The notes below the pieces were generated by a model. That model ran no database searches. It was not told the origin of the DNA and worked only from the letters and a program-made list of their open reading frames with translations. DNA of 64,000 nucleotides, from NCBI GenBank assembly GCA_028752905.1, contig JAQNBH010000013.1, forward strand, positions 24,028,168 through 24,092,167, given 5' to 3'. The stretch comes from Cladorhizidae sp. MBARI D1340-BT2. Lineage: Eukaryota; Porifera; Demospongiae; Poecilosclerida; Cladorhizidae. The position numbers were made by a program, and so were the translations under genes. This document shows positions 31,663 through 42,544 of this stretch, piece by piece. Positions within the stretch are counted from its first letter, which is position 1; each line of letters begins with the position of its first letter.

Positions 31663-34305
31663 CTATACTGATGTGTTCTCTCCCTTCTCTTCCTTTCCCT
31701 TCCAAAACCGAACCATGGTATCTAAAGGCATCCTCATCACCCTCCCAAACAGCATCTGGTAAGGTGAGAAACCTGTGGTCTTGTGTACTGTGCCACGGTA
31801 AGCATACAACAAGTAGGGAAGACACATATCCCATTCCACTCCAGGACTCTGTGTTAGCTTCCTCAGTAAGGCCTTTAGGGTAGCATTAAACCTTTCGACC
31901 ATGCCGTCGGTCTGAGGGTGGTAAGGGGAGGTCTTTATTTGTTTGATACCCATGGCTTTGCAATAACTCTTCATGGTCTTCGATACAAAATTCGACCCGT
32001 TGTCTGTAAGTAACTCTTCCGGGATTCCCACCCTTGATGTTAGGTCAATTAAGCATTTTACAACTGTCTCACTTGAGGTATTTCTCATTGCATAGGCCTC
32101 AGGCCATTTAGAAGAGTAGTCCATTACGACCAATATGTACTTATTACCCGCCTTCGTTCTTGGTAAGGGGTCAAATACGTCCATGGCAATTCTGGTAAAG
32201 GGTTCTCTTATGATGGGTAAAGGGTGGAGAGGGGCTTTGGATAATAAAGCCGGTTTACTCTTTTGGCACACTGCACACGACGCACACATCTTGTTGACAT
32301 CTGTATTCATCCCTGGCCAATCAACTCTCTCCCTTAGGGCTTTCATAGTTCTCTCTCTACCGAAGTGACCTGCGACTGGTGAGTTATGTGCCATTCTCAA
32401 GGCTCTCACTCGCACTACTTGGGGCAGAATAACTAGGGTTTTTCCCATGCTTGTATAGGTTTTTCTTTTAAGTAAGCTCTTTTCCCAAAAATATGGACTG
32501 TTCTCTTTGCCCACTTTCTCTCTTATATATTTAAGGGTTGGGTCAGACCTTTGGGCTTTGCCCAGTTCTTCTGGAGAAATGATGTCCGGCTGGTCGGTCT
32601 GAAGCTCTTCCGAACCGGAGGTATCCACAACCTCAGTCTGGTCAGTCTGAAGCTCTTCCGAACCGGAGGTATCCACAACCTCAGTCTGGTCAGTCTGATC
32701 AGTTTCAGAGTTGCTGCTCTCATCGCTGTCTTCTTCCACCGGTGGAGAAGCCGACATGATAGCTCCGTCCAGCTGCTCTTGCAGATGTTCTGCTTTTTCG
32801 AGCGAATCTTTTTGTTTCTGCTGGGCACGGGTGACTATCATGCCTGCTTCGGTGGTCGGAGTCGTCGATGGAGTGGTTGGTTCTGGCTCTGGTCGGTCTT
32901 CTTCCAGTACCCTCTTTAAGTACCTTCGGAAGTGCGGAACATCTCGTCCCATCAGCATGTCTTCACTTAGGTGCTCGGACACTCCCACCGGTATGGTTAT
33001 CTCCTTGCCATCCAACTCCAGGGTCACACTGGCAGCTGGGAACCACTTGTTCCGGTCGGACGCTGTATGGTAGGGAATCTTCCACCCAAGATAGTCATCC
33101 TTTCCCACACACCTGGGATGCACCAACGACTTGGTACAGCCAGTATCCAGCAGTGCACGCACTTGTCTTCCATTCACTTTCAAGGTCTTGGTCCAGTCAG
33201 GGAGTGTCTGTCTCGAGAATGAGGCTACCTTGCCAAACTCGGCGCGCTCGGTCTTGGGGAGCGGTACCTTGACCCGACAGTCCCGTTGGAAGTGTCCAAG
33301 CTTCCCACACTTGAAACACTTCTGTTTTTCAAAATGGTCTTTGGAGTAGGGAGGCGGTCCATTGCTGGCGCTGTTGGTATCACTCTTTCTCTCCTTTTTT
33401 TCAGGGAATCGTTCCCTTTCTCCTGGGGTGGTTGACGCACCTTGCTGTGTTGAGGGGTAGCTTCTTCCATACCGCTCACCTCTAGGCGTTTGATTCCCCA
33501 GGTGACGGATGGCTGCTTCACACAGCATGTCGTACGACAAACAATTCAGATTCCTAATCTGAACTTCGAGCCAGTTGGGGAGCCTCGCCAACACAAGCTC
33601 CATGAGCACCATCTCTCGGGTACCCAATTCTGGTTTGGAGTCCAGCCACTGATTGTAGCTCTGCTGGTACTCCCGCAACCACTGTTCTGGATTGCTTTGG
33701 TTGAAGGTCTGCCCGAAGACTCTCTTTCTGTAGGTCTCAGTGGAGATCTTGTACACTGATCGGAGCACTTGCTTCACCTTGTCATAGTCTATTTGCTCAG
33801 CTGCTGGGAGGGCTGACACCGCTTGTAGACCTGCACCAGACAAGGAGCCTCTCAGATGAATGGACCACTGGTGCACTGGCCACTCGCTGACCGTAGCTGT
33901 TGCCTCGAAAGTGTCGAGGAATGCAGCCATGTTGTCTGTACCCTCGACAAATTTGTGCAACGATAGTCTGGGTGGAGGTGGAGGCGTTCTTGGCCTAACC
34001 CCTTGTGCCTGTTCCATCATCCTCTCGAATCGTTCTTGTTGATCTTTCATATTTTGCAGCTCCAGCTCTCTTTGTTCTTGCACTCGGGCTCTTTCTTTCT
34101 TCTGAGCACTGGCCTCCTTCTCTCTGAAGGTAGCTTCCCTCTCTTGAAGGGCATATTCCCTTTCTACTCTGTTCCGCTCTAGAATAGACATCTGCTCCAG
34201 GAATTGATCCATGATACTTAGCTGTCTCTTGGTTGAAGGTAAGTGTTCTTCCGTTCTACTTCTCAGTGTCCTCAACCTTGCTTCGTGCTTCTCGGTCGCT
34301 GACAT
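31663..34305 (-). CDS. gag-pol: Gmr1-like gag-protease-integrase core
   Basis: This 880-codon frame starts at ATG 34305, about 235 bp inside the 5' LTR. Residues 30-105 are highly charged and predicted coiled coil. Residues ~115-270 form the capsid region, whose C-terminal part resembles the SCAN fold family (QWLREYQQSYNQW, LVLARLP). A CCHC zinc knuckle is at 330-343. The protease motif LLDTG is at 385-389 (Asp387), with MGRD at 452-455. A 16-residue acidic repeat occurs twice at ~540-571. The integrase has its HHCC finger (H640, H647, C677, C680) and D709, D768, E804, with the canonical 35-residue spacing between the last two. The frame stops at TAG right after the core. The protein makes particles, processes itself and integrates the copied DNA. 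Confidence 0.92.
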   Translation of the reverse strand: MSATEKHEARLRTLRSRTEEHLPSTKRQLSIMDQFLEQMSILERNRVEREYALQEREATFREKEASAQKKERARVQEQRELELQNMKDQQERFERMMEQAQGVRPRTPPPPPRLSLHKFVEGTDNMAAFLDTFEATATVSEWPVHQWSIHLRGSLSGAGLQAVSALPAAEQIDYDKVKQVLRSVYKISTETYRKRVFGQTFNQSNPEQWLREYQQSYNQWLDSKPELGTREMVLMELVLARLPNWLEVQIRNLNCLSYDMLCEAAIRHLGNQTPRGERYGRSYPSTQQGASTTPGERERFPEKKERKSDTNSASNGPPPYSKDHFEKQKCFKCGKLGHFQRDCRVKVPLPKTERAEFGKVASFSRQTLPDWTKTLKVNGRQVRALLDTGCTKSLVHPRCVGKDDYLGWKIPYHTASDRNKWFPAASVTLELDGKEITIPVGVSEHLSEDMLMGRDVPHFRRYLKRVLEEDRPEPEPTTPSTTPTTEAGMIVTRAQQKQKDSLEKAEHLQEQLDGAIMSASPPVEEDSDESSNSETDQTDQTEVVDTSGSEELQTDQTEVVDTSGSEELQTDQPDIISPEELGKAQRSDPTLKYIREKVGKENSPYFWEKSLLKRKTYTSMGKTLVILPQVVRVRALRMAHNSPVAGHFGRERTMKALRERVDWPGMNTDVNKMCASCAVCQKSKPALLSKAPLHPLPIIREPFTRIAMDVFDPLPRTKAGNKYILVVMDYSSKWPEAYAMRNTSSETVVKCLIDLTSRVGIPEELLTDNGSNFVSKTMKSYCKAMGIKQIKTSPYHPQTDGMVERFNATLKALLRKLTQSPGVEWDMCLPYLLYAYRGTVHKTTGFSPYQMLFGRVMRMPLDTMVRFWKGKEEKGENTSV
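32597..32698. repeat. 48-bp tandem repeat in the Gmr1-like ORF
   Basis: A 48-bp unit (starting CTGGTCAGTCTGAAGCTC on the plus strand) is present twice plus a partial copy. It encodes a 16-residue acidic unit, SGSEELQTDQTEVVDT, in the linker between protease and integrase. It keeps the frame. Confidence 0.9.
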
Positions 34306-34521
34306 AAACTAGATTGTTTCTGAGCGTTGTTCTTACGTGATACACCTTGCAATGGTGAACACAATCCAATCAAAACCCAGCAACGTTCAAGAAATCACAC
34401 CTGCTTGTGTGACTTCGGGGAAAAAATAAAATCTTCAGCCTACTGTGAACCTCCTCTCACTAGGAGTTCACCTCTCTGGCCAACTTCACTTGGTAGGGGA
34501 TCACAAGGTCCGAATCTTTGT

Positions 34522-34539
34522 ATCCCACCGCTGCCACCA
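34522..34539 (-). promoter_or_regulatory. Primer-binding site
   Basis: One base inside the 5' LTR the minus strand reads TGGTGGCAGCGGTGGGAT. The leading TGG would pair with a tRNA CCA end. I cannot name the tRNA from sequence alone. Confidence 0.75.
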
Positions 34540-34540
34540 A

Positions 34541-35112
34541 TGTGAGGGATCCTGGTACTCCTGCTACAACTACACGTTGCTCCGCCAGGCAGTATCAGCA
34601 ATCTCCACGACGGAAGTCCTTTAACAGTCTATCCACCTGTTACTTAGACGACCCAAAATCAGCCAACCTCTTACTAGGCTGCTGTATCCCTGATCACTGA
34701 TCAATTGAGTTAGGCTATTATAACAAGAGTAAACACAGTGGTGCAAAGCGGGTGCACCGTCCCACACTACAACAATAACACGCAATACGCAATACTCAAT
34801 ATACACAACGGCCGTAACTAACTTCTATATCTACAAGTCGTTCTCTTTACGAGCTGTTCGATCCTCTTTCACCACAGTCCTTCTATTATTCCTTATTAGG
34901 TCCTGCTGTCACGTTCACCATTCCTTCCGTCAACCAATCAGACGAGGGCACAAGTTCTTCTAGAAACTTCTTGACCTCGCCCTCAAAAGGCCTCTGTGCA
35001 CTCACGAGTGCACTCTCTGGCGACACACCCATTGCACATCCTGTCAACACGTTCTCACTCTTGCCCACTGGCTCCCGCTCAGCAACAGTCAGAGGGGGCG
35101 CCATCTCTGACA
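34541..35112 (-). repeat. 5' LTR of the Gmr1-like element
   Basis: This is the same 572 bp as at 29311-29882, with no difference seen. For the minus-strand element this copy is upstream and would hold the promoter. The target duplication TGCCT follows at 35113-35117. Confidence 0.95.
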
Positions 35113-35117
35113 TGCCT

Positions 35118-35605
35118 ACTGCACTTCAATCAGTAATTCCAACAGTTTCCAAGTGTCAGGTTCTCACTAAGCCATTAATGGGTTCAAAGGCACGGGGACA
35201 AGAACTGTAAGAAGCTTCACTGAACCACCTTTATCATTAGACTCATCACAAAGCAACCTAGATGGTGAATTATGAAGATTACTGATTATTGGCTTCTTAT
35301 AAAAAGGGTCTAGTGCTTAACACAAAATGGATCTCGTTTTGGTATGCTTACAGGAAAAATCTGAAGCAATAGCCGAGTTAGAAAACATTGCCTGAACTAA
35401 GTCAGATAAGTGATCAGCGGCCTGAAAGGAGAGACTGTGCATACCAATGAACTTGGACATCATTACTTCAGCAGACATAATGGCTCAGCTGCATTGCAGA
35501 CTTACTTGAGCTTAACATTCCCTTGGTCAGGATGATACCTTTACATCCCTTAGCCTTTGTTATGGCTACACCTCCCACATGATGAGATATGTCATTGAAT
35601 CCCTC
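35118..35605 (-). pseudogene. hAT transposase remnant B, N-terminal part
   Basis: The sequence directly continues remnant B across the retrotransposon insertion. In places it reads the same words as remnants A and C (for example PINGL and LTVLV near 35180, LDPFYKKPI near 35300), but with more frame breaks. It ends abruptly near 35605 at a junction with LINE sequence, so the N-terminus is deleted. Confidence 0.7.
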
Positions 35606-36489
35606 TCGTGATATTTATTTACTCCAAAGTGACCTGGATAAAATAATTGAGTGGTCCAGAAAATGGAAGATGGAATTCAACACAAGTAAATTTGCACTGG
35701 TGCAATTCTCCATGGGTCAGGCTGTTTTAACATCCAGCTATACTGTGAATAAGGAAGACATACCAATCTCTAGAAGCCACAAGGATTTGGTGGTAGTGAT
35801 CTCTAATGACTTGACATGGACTAAACATTTAAATTCATTAATATTCAAAGCATACTGCAAGCTCAGCCTCATCAGGAGAACCTTCAACCAATATATTCCT
35901 GTCCATGTCAAAAAGACTCTTTATATTTCGTTAGTTAGATCTCAACTTGTGTATGGGTCTCAACTCTGGAGACCAATCTCAAGTACATCAAACCCATCGA
36001 AAGGACAGAGAAGGGCCACAAAATATATATTGAATGATTATTCTTCGGATTATAAGTCAAGACTTATTTCTCTGTACCACTAATGCTTTATTTTGATAAA
36101 CAACTCATTTTCCATCACAGAGTTTGTCTCATTCTTGTGTAATGCTACCAGATCAGGCATGAGGAAACTAGTCCACACTAGATCAACTAACAACAAGTCC
36201 AGGCAATTCTACTTCAATCGTCTACCTCGTCTGTGGACTCATTGCCTTACCTAGACCTATCGAAATCTTCTAATACCCTGAAAAGAAAATTACTGATTAT
36301 CTTTGGTCACACTTCACCTCACAACTCATCAAACCCATGTACCTATCACTCTATATGCCCATGCAACCACTGTATGTATATCCCTCAAACACGTAAATAT
36401 ATATAGTAGTAATCATGGCTGCCAGTGACAGAGCTGGTAATCCATCAGCATTCAATACATCAATTATATATCAGTATTTGCTGAAAAAC

Positions 36490-36520
<31 letters not shown>

Positions 36521-36532
36521 TATTATTATTGT
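35606..36532 (+). pseudogene. CR1/jockey/L2-like LINE fragment, copy 2
   Basis: It is a second copy of the fragment at 9960-11276, starting further downstream at DIYLLQSDLDKIIEWSRKWK. One frame of 164 codons (35589-36083) carries WKMEFNTSKFALVQFS, VVVISNDLTWTKH and LYISLVRSQLVYGSQLW. Small deletions relative to copy 1 break the rest. It ends with an (ATT)n tail near 36490-36530. All catalytic motifs are missing. Confidence 0.8.
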
Positions 36533-36779
36533 TAAGTTGTGGTCAGCAAAGACATCAACCATCACAACACAAGCGAAATTGCATTCTCTGGGACATTTGG
36601 CAATTTCCTGGAAAGTCACCAGGGAAATTACTTCATCTCTAGTAGTACTATTAATAGACATTAATACGGCAGAGAAGCAGCGTTTGGGTTTTAGCCGTGC
36701 GCCACTTAAAAAGTAGATAGAGCAACCAATTTTTAATGGATAGTGGGCAAGAGCGGTATATAGCGACGGTGCAGTGGGT
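36533..36779 (+). other. Truncated copy of the FERM-like upstream region
   Basis: It matches 11278-11520 (GTGGTCAGCAAAGACATCAA to the CAGTGGGTGG words) and then breaks off into the tandem array of the next segment. No FERM-like gene follows here, so the gene belonging to this copy has been lost. Confidence 0.75.
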
Positions 36780-37120
36780 GGATGATGACAACTAGGATTG
36801 CAGTGTCAAAATTCCATAACTAGCACATGAAAGCCCGGCTGCAGTCACCTATGCTATACAACTGCCTCAGTCTTTTCAGCCATCTGTCATCTAATACAAT
36901 TACATCATTCCTTACAGTCATCAAGTTATACAATTACCTCAGTTCATACAGTCATCTAAACTAAAAAACTACCTCAGTACTTAGTATCTTGTCCTTACAG
37001 AGCGGCATCTAAGCTATATTACTACCTCAAACCTTACAGAACTACGTTAGATCTTACAGTCATCTAAGCTAAACAAACTACCTAAAGCTAAAACATCTCA
37101 AAGAATAAGCTTCGCCCAGG
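36780..37120 (+). repeat. Degenerate ~35-45-bp tandem array, second copy
   Basis: It repeats the array at 27420-27800 with small deletions, starting with the same GGATGATGACAACTAGGATT. The junction at 36779/36780 joins the end of one duplicated segment to the beginning of the next. Confidence 0.75.
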
Positions 37121-37214
37121 TTGACAAATGTGACGTGTTAAGTAGTTCAGTTAAAACACAGTTAAAACACATTGCAGAGACTCCAACCCTAGGATGCAAA
37201 ATTCAGTCTGAACT

Positions 37215-39140
37215 TACTAAACTAAAAACTCTTTCACTATCAGCATTGCTTGCAGGAATAATAGTAATTGCAAAGCTAATGTTGCTAATCTCTCATATTT
37301 GTATTCACCCATTGCTGACTTTACATTTTTGACATTTAGCCAAAATTCCACTGCATCTTGACTGTCTGAAGTGGTCACATCCAAGTAGGATGAAAATTCT
37401 CAGAACTCAAGGGTGACATCAGCTTTGTCAAAAGTAATTGAAAAAAATTCGTAATTTTATCGAATACTGCCAATGGAATGTCTTGTGATTGTGAGGGATC
37501 AAGAAGTTTCACAACTTTCAGAGCATCAGACTTGAAATCAAACTTGTCAAGTAATTTCCTTACAAAAGCTTGATAGACCCCAGGAAAAAAGTATCAACTG
37601 GTGCTGAGTCTCCTTCATTTTCTCACAGGTGGATCACCAAAGCTTTTGTATTTTATCCTATGAATATTTCTTCATCAGGGAGATGACTAGAAGAATCCAT
37701 GTACTTAAATTTGCACTTTGTCTAATTATTATTGGTTTGATAAAGAAAGATAAAACTGTTCTAAGTAAACGTTCACTTTCTGCATGAAGTTTGTGGATTG
37801 TTGATGAAAATGTTGTTTGAAAAAGTTTGTTATACTTATCAAAAAGTACTAGTGTATTAATAAGAAATTGAACTCAAAGTTTAGTCAGAGGTTTATAACT
37901 ATGCTTTTGACCTTTCCAGGTTTTTCAACATCAGGATGACTATTGAAATAAGATAGCGATGGGTTCCACATATCCAACATTCTCCTGAGAGCACAAGTTA
38001 GTGAAAGCCATCGGATCACAATGCTTAAAGTATGGACTTGAATTCCACATGACAGAAGTCAGCATAGTCATGGAGTGATGTAACACGTTTAATACTACGA
38101 TAAAGATGTCTATTAAGAACTCATCAACTTTAAAGGGAAGGGTTTTGACAGCAGATTTAACTATATACCAAAGTGACTATATTATACATGACATATACAA
38201 TGAATGTCAATGATTTTTGGCTGTTTTTCACGAAGCTTAATAATAACCCCACTCCTATATAGCCCCCTTCATGGCACTACAATGAAGTATCCGAAGCAAA
38301 ACTTAGCATTTTACCAAATTCAAGGCCATATTTCAGAATTACCAGTTCGAGAGAGTTGAATATGCCTACTGCACTTAAATCAGTAATTCCAACAGTTTCC
38401 AAGTGTCGGGTTCTCACTAAGCCATTAATGGGTTCAAAGGCGGGGACAAGAACTGTAAGAAGCTTCACTGAACTGCCTTTATCATTAGCCTCATCACAAA
38501 GCAAACTAGATGGTGAATTATGAAGATTACTGATTATTGGCTTCTTATAAAAAGGGTCTAGTGCTTCACACAAAATGGATCTGGTTTTGGTATTGGTTTT
38601 GGTTTTGGTATGCTCACAGGAAAAATCTGAAGCAATAGCCTAGTCAGGAAACATTGAATCAGATGAGTAATCAGCGGCCTGAAAGGAGAGACTGTGCATA
38701 CCAATGAACTTGCACATCATTACTTCAGCAGACATAACCTTTCTTGCATGGCTCAGCTGCATTGCAGAGTTGCTTGAGTTTAACATTCCCTTGATCAGGG
38801 ATGATCCCTTTACATCCCTTAGCCTTTGTTATGGCTACACCTCCCACATGACGAGATATGTCATTGAATCCCCCATGAGAAACACTGAAATGACTTGAAC
38901 CCAGCTTGCAATAAGCATACTTGTTTCCTTTTGTGCTGTAAATTATTCTTTCAGGAAGTTGCCAGCTGCACTTGAACCTTTCCCTTCCAGCTATTCATGA
39001 GTCCACACTCGTAGCTGTCATTTCAGCCAAGCATATTTTCTTTGAAGGACCAGCTGATTCAGAGCTGCTATCTAGTGAACTAGCCATAGCTGGAACAACA
39101 GTGACAAAAGTTGGCTCGTGCACCAGACCCTTTACCGAAT
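37215..39140 (-). pseudogene. hAT transposase remnant C
   Basis: Minus-strand words follow remnants A and B. The best open piece (38573-38277) reads CEALDPFYKKPIISNLHNS, then SSVKLLTVLV and INGLVRTRHLETVGITDL. The C-terminal dimerisation part is truncated near 37215. The N-terminal end near 38950-39140 continues toward the block shared with FERM-like copy 2. It is non-functional. Confidence 0.78.
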
Positions 39141-39223
39141 AGCTACAAAAGCTCCTGTGTAAAAATATAATTTTTCCATATACACTGTATAGCAGCTATA
39201 TATACTCGGAATATACCAGTTGA

Positions 39224-39857
39224 ACAAAATTTCGTACTTTTGCGTGAGTTTGGAGACACTGTCATTGTCAATCCTGTATCTAGACACTGTGCTTTTGTAT
39301 TAGCACTAACCTCCTTGACACCTAAGTGTGTGGTCAGCAAAGACATCAACCATCACAACACAAGCGAAATTGCATTCTCTTGGACATTTGGCAATTTCCT
39401 GGAAAGTCACCAGGGAAATTACTTCATCTCTATTAATACGGCGGAGAAGCTGTAGAACAGCGTTTGGGTTTTAGCCGTGCGCCGCTTAAAAAGTAGATGA
39501 GCAACCTTGGGTAGTGCAAGAGCGGGTAATGCAGTAGCGACGGAGCAGTGGGTGGTGCACGGTAGCCATGGAGCTGAGGGTGGTGCACGCTAGCGACGGA
39601 GCAGGTGGTGATACCTTGTAGCTGCAGAACAGAGGGTGATGCAAGGATGGAGCCAGGGAGAGTACAGGCTTGAAGGTAGCTCCGACTCAAGACCGTTGGC
39701 AGCTCTCATCTTTCCGGGGAGAGCACAGGCTTGAAGGTAGCTCCGACTCAAGACCGTGCAACTCTCGCCAAGATTCTGCGCATGTCAAGCGGGCTCCAGA
39801 TTCACATAAAAGCACAGCCAACACTGAAGGAGCCTCAATTCAATTCTTGGTCTAGTC
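39224..39857 (+). promoter_or_regulatory. Upstream region of FERM-like copy 2
   Basis: Here the upstream block is uninterrupted. Part of it (39224-39452) is open for about 75 codons, reading LREFGDTVIVNPVSRHCAF, then VVSKDINHHNTSEIAFSW; this could be an upstream exon or chance. GC-rich GGTGGTGCACG words and two GGCTTGAAGGTAGCTC repeats (near 39667 and 39728) follow. The same order precedes all FERM-like copies. The promoter role is an inference. Confidence 0.45.
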
Positions 39858-41322
39858 ATGACCGATTGCAGCAGCTGCGACGCCTCCTCCGATACTTTCT
39901 CAATCCAAGAAAAAAAGAGGGATGAAACAAAGACTCGGAAAGATGCAACAATTGAATTGAGAGAACTTGTGGTCTGGACATTCAGTTCAAAAAAAAAAGG
40001 CATCACCTTTTCTTTACCTGAGAATTGCCTGGTTGCTGATGTCAAATCAAAGGCTGGAGAACATCTTCATCTCGACAGGATAAGTCTTGAAATGTTTGGT
40101 CTCTTCGTTGGCCCACTGGAATGTCCCATAAAACATATTCCTGATGAAGTAACAGTTGGTGATCACACAGAGTTTAGTCTCCAGCGAATATTGTTCTGGT
40201 GTGGCAATGAGGTCCTCATAACCAAGTATGACCAGAATGCTCTTGAGCTCCTTTATTGGGAGATGAAGTACCTATTTAGTGGCAAGGATAAACCTGTTGA
40301 AAATGCTACACTCATTTATAAAGTTAATTATGTGGACAGGGTTCACCATTGGCAAAAGTACTACTGGAGGTATTACTATAGAATTTCCAACTGCACTCTT
40401 TTGGACCAATTGGTTAATGAGGACTGTCTTATAAGAAGTGGAGCCTCCATACAAATCGCACTGGGTTTGGAAAGACTCTCAATCTTGGGTACTAATCGTA
40501 AAGTTATCACTTTTTTTAAATGGCAGCAGGTAGGTGCTGTGATGATGGAAGCAAAGACTAAGACTCTGATAAAGTTTATAATGGGAAACAAAGTAGTTTC
40601 TATAGTAGATAAGGACCGTGGCGAATATCTCTTCAGCTTGGCTATCCACATCATCAAAATGTACGAAGAAATGTTTGGAACAAGATCTCCACATAGAATT
40701 GTTCCTGACCTCATTCACGGTTATCTTGTGTTTTTCAATGATGCATGCTATGTGTCAGCATTGAAATCATCACAGGAAACAAGGGGAAACCTGCCTGAAG
40801 ACTTAGTCATGCAATCTCCTCTAAAACTGGATGAAATAAAGAAAAGAGTTGAATTTTATGAGGAAGTGTGGCAGGATGCTGAAGGTGAAATGGAATTACA
40901 TGAAGAGTGTATACCTTTGGTCAATGAAACTAGTGATGATGATGAAGACGATGAAGGTGAATACATAACTAGTTTTAGCTTCAAAAACATTAGACATAAT
41001 GCATTTTGTTGTTGCATAACATGTTGCTATTTGGATATAGGATGTGTAGTTGGTCATGTTGAAGAACTACAACAAGATTTGCAAAAACAGTATGGTGATA
41101 GCCAGGATGATAAAGGTGAGGGCATCCCACTATGCCTACTCCTGCACCCCTAGCATGATGACTTAACAATGTTTGTTGCTATGTTTGCTTATAGAATGTG
41201 TGGGTCATGATCATATTGTTGAAGATGGAAGGAAGACAGAGGAGAAAGATGGAGGTGTGCAGAAGATAAAGGATGATGATCTTCATGATAGTGATAAGGA
41301 GAATGTCATGCCTACTACTTAG
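39858..41322 (+). CDS. FERM-like protein gene, copy 2
   Basis: I propose three exons: 39858-40956, 41041-41115 and 41195-41322, joined by phase-1 GT-AG introns of 84 and 79 bp. The ATG at 39858 is in the same place in all copies. The main exon looks like a FERM module: F1-like residues ~32-115 (FSLPENCLVADVKSKAGEHL, MFGLFVGPLE), F2-like ~122-200 (DQNALELLYWEMKYLFSGK) and F3-like ~215-272 (FFKWQQVGAVMMEAKT, IHIIKMYEEM). FERM modules link membranes or receptors to other proteins. A conserved helix (KLDEIKKRVEFYEEVW) and an acidic, coil-like tail follow. No stop interrupts any exon. The frame also runs through intron 1, so unspliced reading to 41153 is possible. FERM assignment is by pattern only. 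Confidence 0.65.
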
Positions 41323-42310
41323 CTCTCCCTTTTACTGGACGATTAAAGATGGTCGAAGAATATAATTAGAAATGTATTTATTTGATTGTCACAAACATGG
41401 TTTGATTTTGTGTCTAAAATATTGCTATAATGAATTTAGTAAATGGACAGCAAGCCAGTGAAATAGATAGTAATGGTTATCTGTTGTCATGTCAAAAAGA
41501 GTCTTTACATTATGTTTGTGGCAAAACTGTTTTTAAATTTAAAGTACGCCATTAAGCTAATTGTCTAAAAGTGTCAAATTAGCTAATGATTAAGTGGAGC
41601 CTAGGCCCTTGGAAGCGTGTTTTTCACCCCCATGAAGGAGGCCCATGCACCTACCAACCAGTGGTCTCGTAAAGAATAAGGTAGGGCAAGACATGCTTGT
41701 TCCATGAAACTTACTCGGCTCTACTTTCATGTATGCTAATTTCATTTATCCAAGTTTCCACCTCTCTGAAGCATTCCACCTCATCTGTCCTTACACTTTT
41801 ACCCTGAACAGTCCAAACACAAATATAGCTATAGATAAATTGTGTCATGTTACATCTATTACAACAAAATTTATACAGCAATGAAATTCATCCAGTGGTG
41901 CCTCTTTTCTCAAGAATGGAGAGTAGGTCCGGGTAAACAAAGGTTCCTGTGCAGCCTTCCACAGTAGACAGTTTCCAGAAGATGCAGTTGGTGAGATTAG
42001 TTGCAGTCATCACAACCATTGAATGCAGGTGACCTCCAATGAAGCTTCAGATTGGTGGAATTATGAGAAAGTCAGTGTGTAACTCTCTGCACCTTGCAGG
42101 CTGTTTACATAGTAGGCATTTGTTGTTGCTCAATATAGCCTAGGTCTCACCAGTCACACAAACAATTGGTGTCAATTTACAAGGATTCCAAGGGAATGTA
42201 CATATTTTTGACTGTGGTTGGTCCATTGAAGGTGTGTAGGCAGAAGTTGGAAAGGATTGCACTGGGTTACTCGCTAAGGTCAAGAAGTGATTTGTGGAGA
42301 TGTAGGCTGG
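41323..42310 (+). other. Shared 3' flank of FERM-like copy 2
   Basis: It matches 13316-14279 and, without the Academ-like insertion, continues across the target site at about 42306 (TAGGCTGGGAGTTAGG). AT-rich, noncoding as far as I can see. Confidence 0.7.
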
Positions 42311-42544
42311 GAGTTAGGACCTGACCAATGTTTGCCACCCACAATCTGTATGCAAAGCAGTAGTAAAATCAACACAAGTACATTTTGATAATCTTAAACT
42401 GCTGCTTCTTTTCCAAATACCACTGTGCTCTCTAGCCACTGTGTCATATATAGCAACATGCAGCATTCTGGATGTAGTACTCCACCTTTCTGGATCTTTC
42501 TCCCTGTTTGCACTGTCCCGGCTGTAAATTCATTTGTTAAACCA
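42311..42544 (+). other. Repeat block preceding the satellite array, uninterrupted
   Basis: It corresponds to 20182-20206 plus 20940-21164 and lacks the solo LTR, giving the empty site TTTGCCACCCACAATC near 42335. Confidence 0.8.

Larger units (their letters stand above)
29311..35112 (-). mobile_element. Complete Gmr1-like Ty3/gypsy LTR retrotransposon
   Basis: A 5802-bp element has 572-bp LTRs at both ends, TG...CA termini and a 5-bp target duplication TGCCT (29306-29310 and 35113-35117). The uninterrupted target, GAATATGCCTACTGC, is seen in sister hAT remnants near 9100 and 38360. On the minus strand the order is 5' LTR, primer-binding site, Gag, protease, integrase, reverse transcriptase, RNase H, polypurine tract and 3' LTR. 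Integrase upstream of a gypsy-type polymerase is the hallmark of Gmr1-like elements. The LTRs look identical, so the insertion is recent. One in-frame TAG splits the coding region. Confidence 0.92.

Noticed and set aside
32523..33759. Several plus-strand open frames of 70-130 codons
   Set aside because: They are opposite-strand shadows of the Gmr1-like gag-pol frame.
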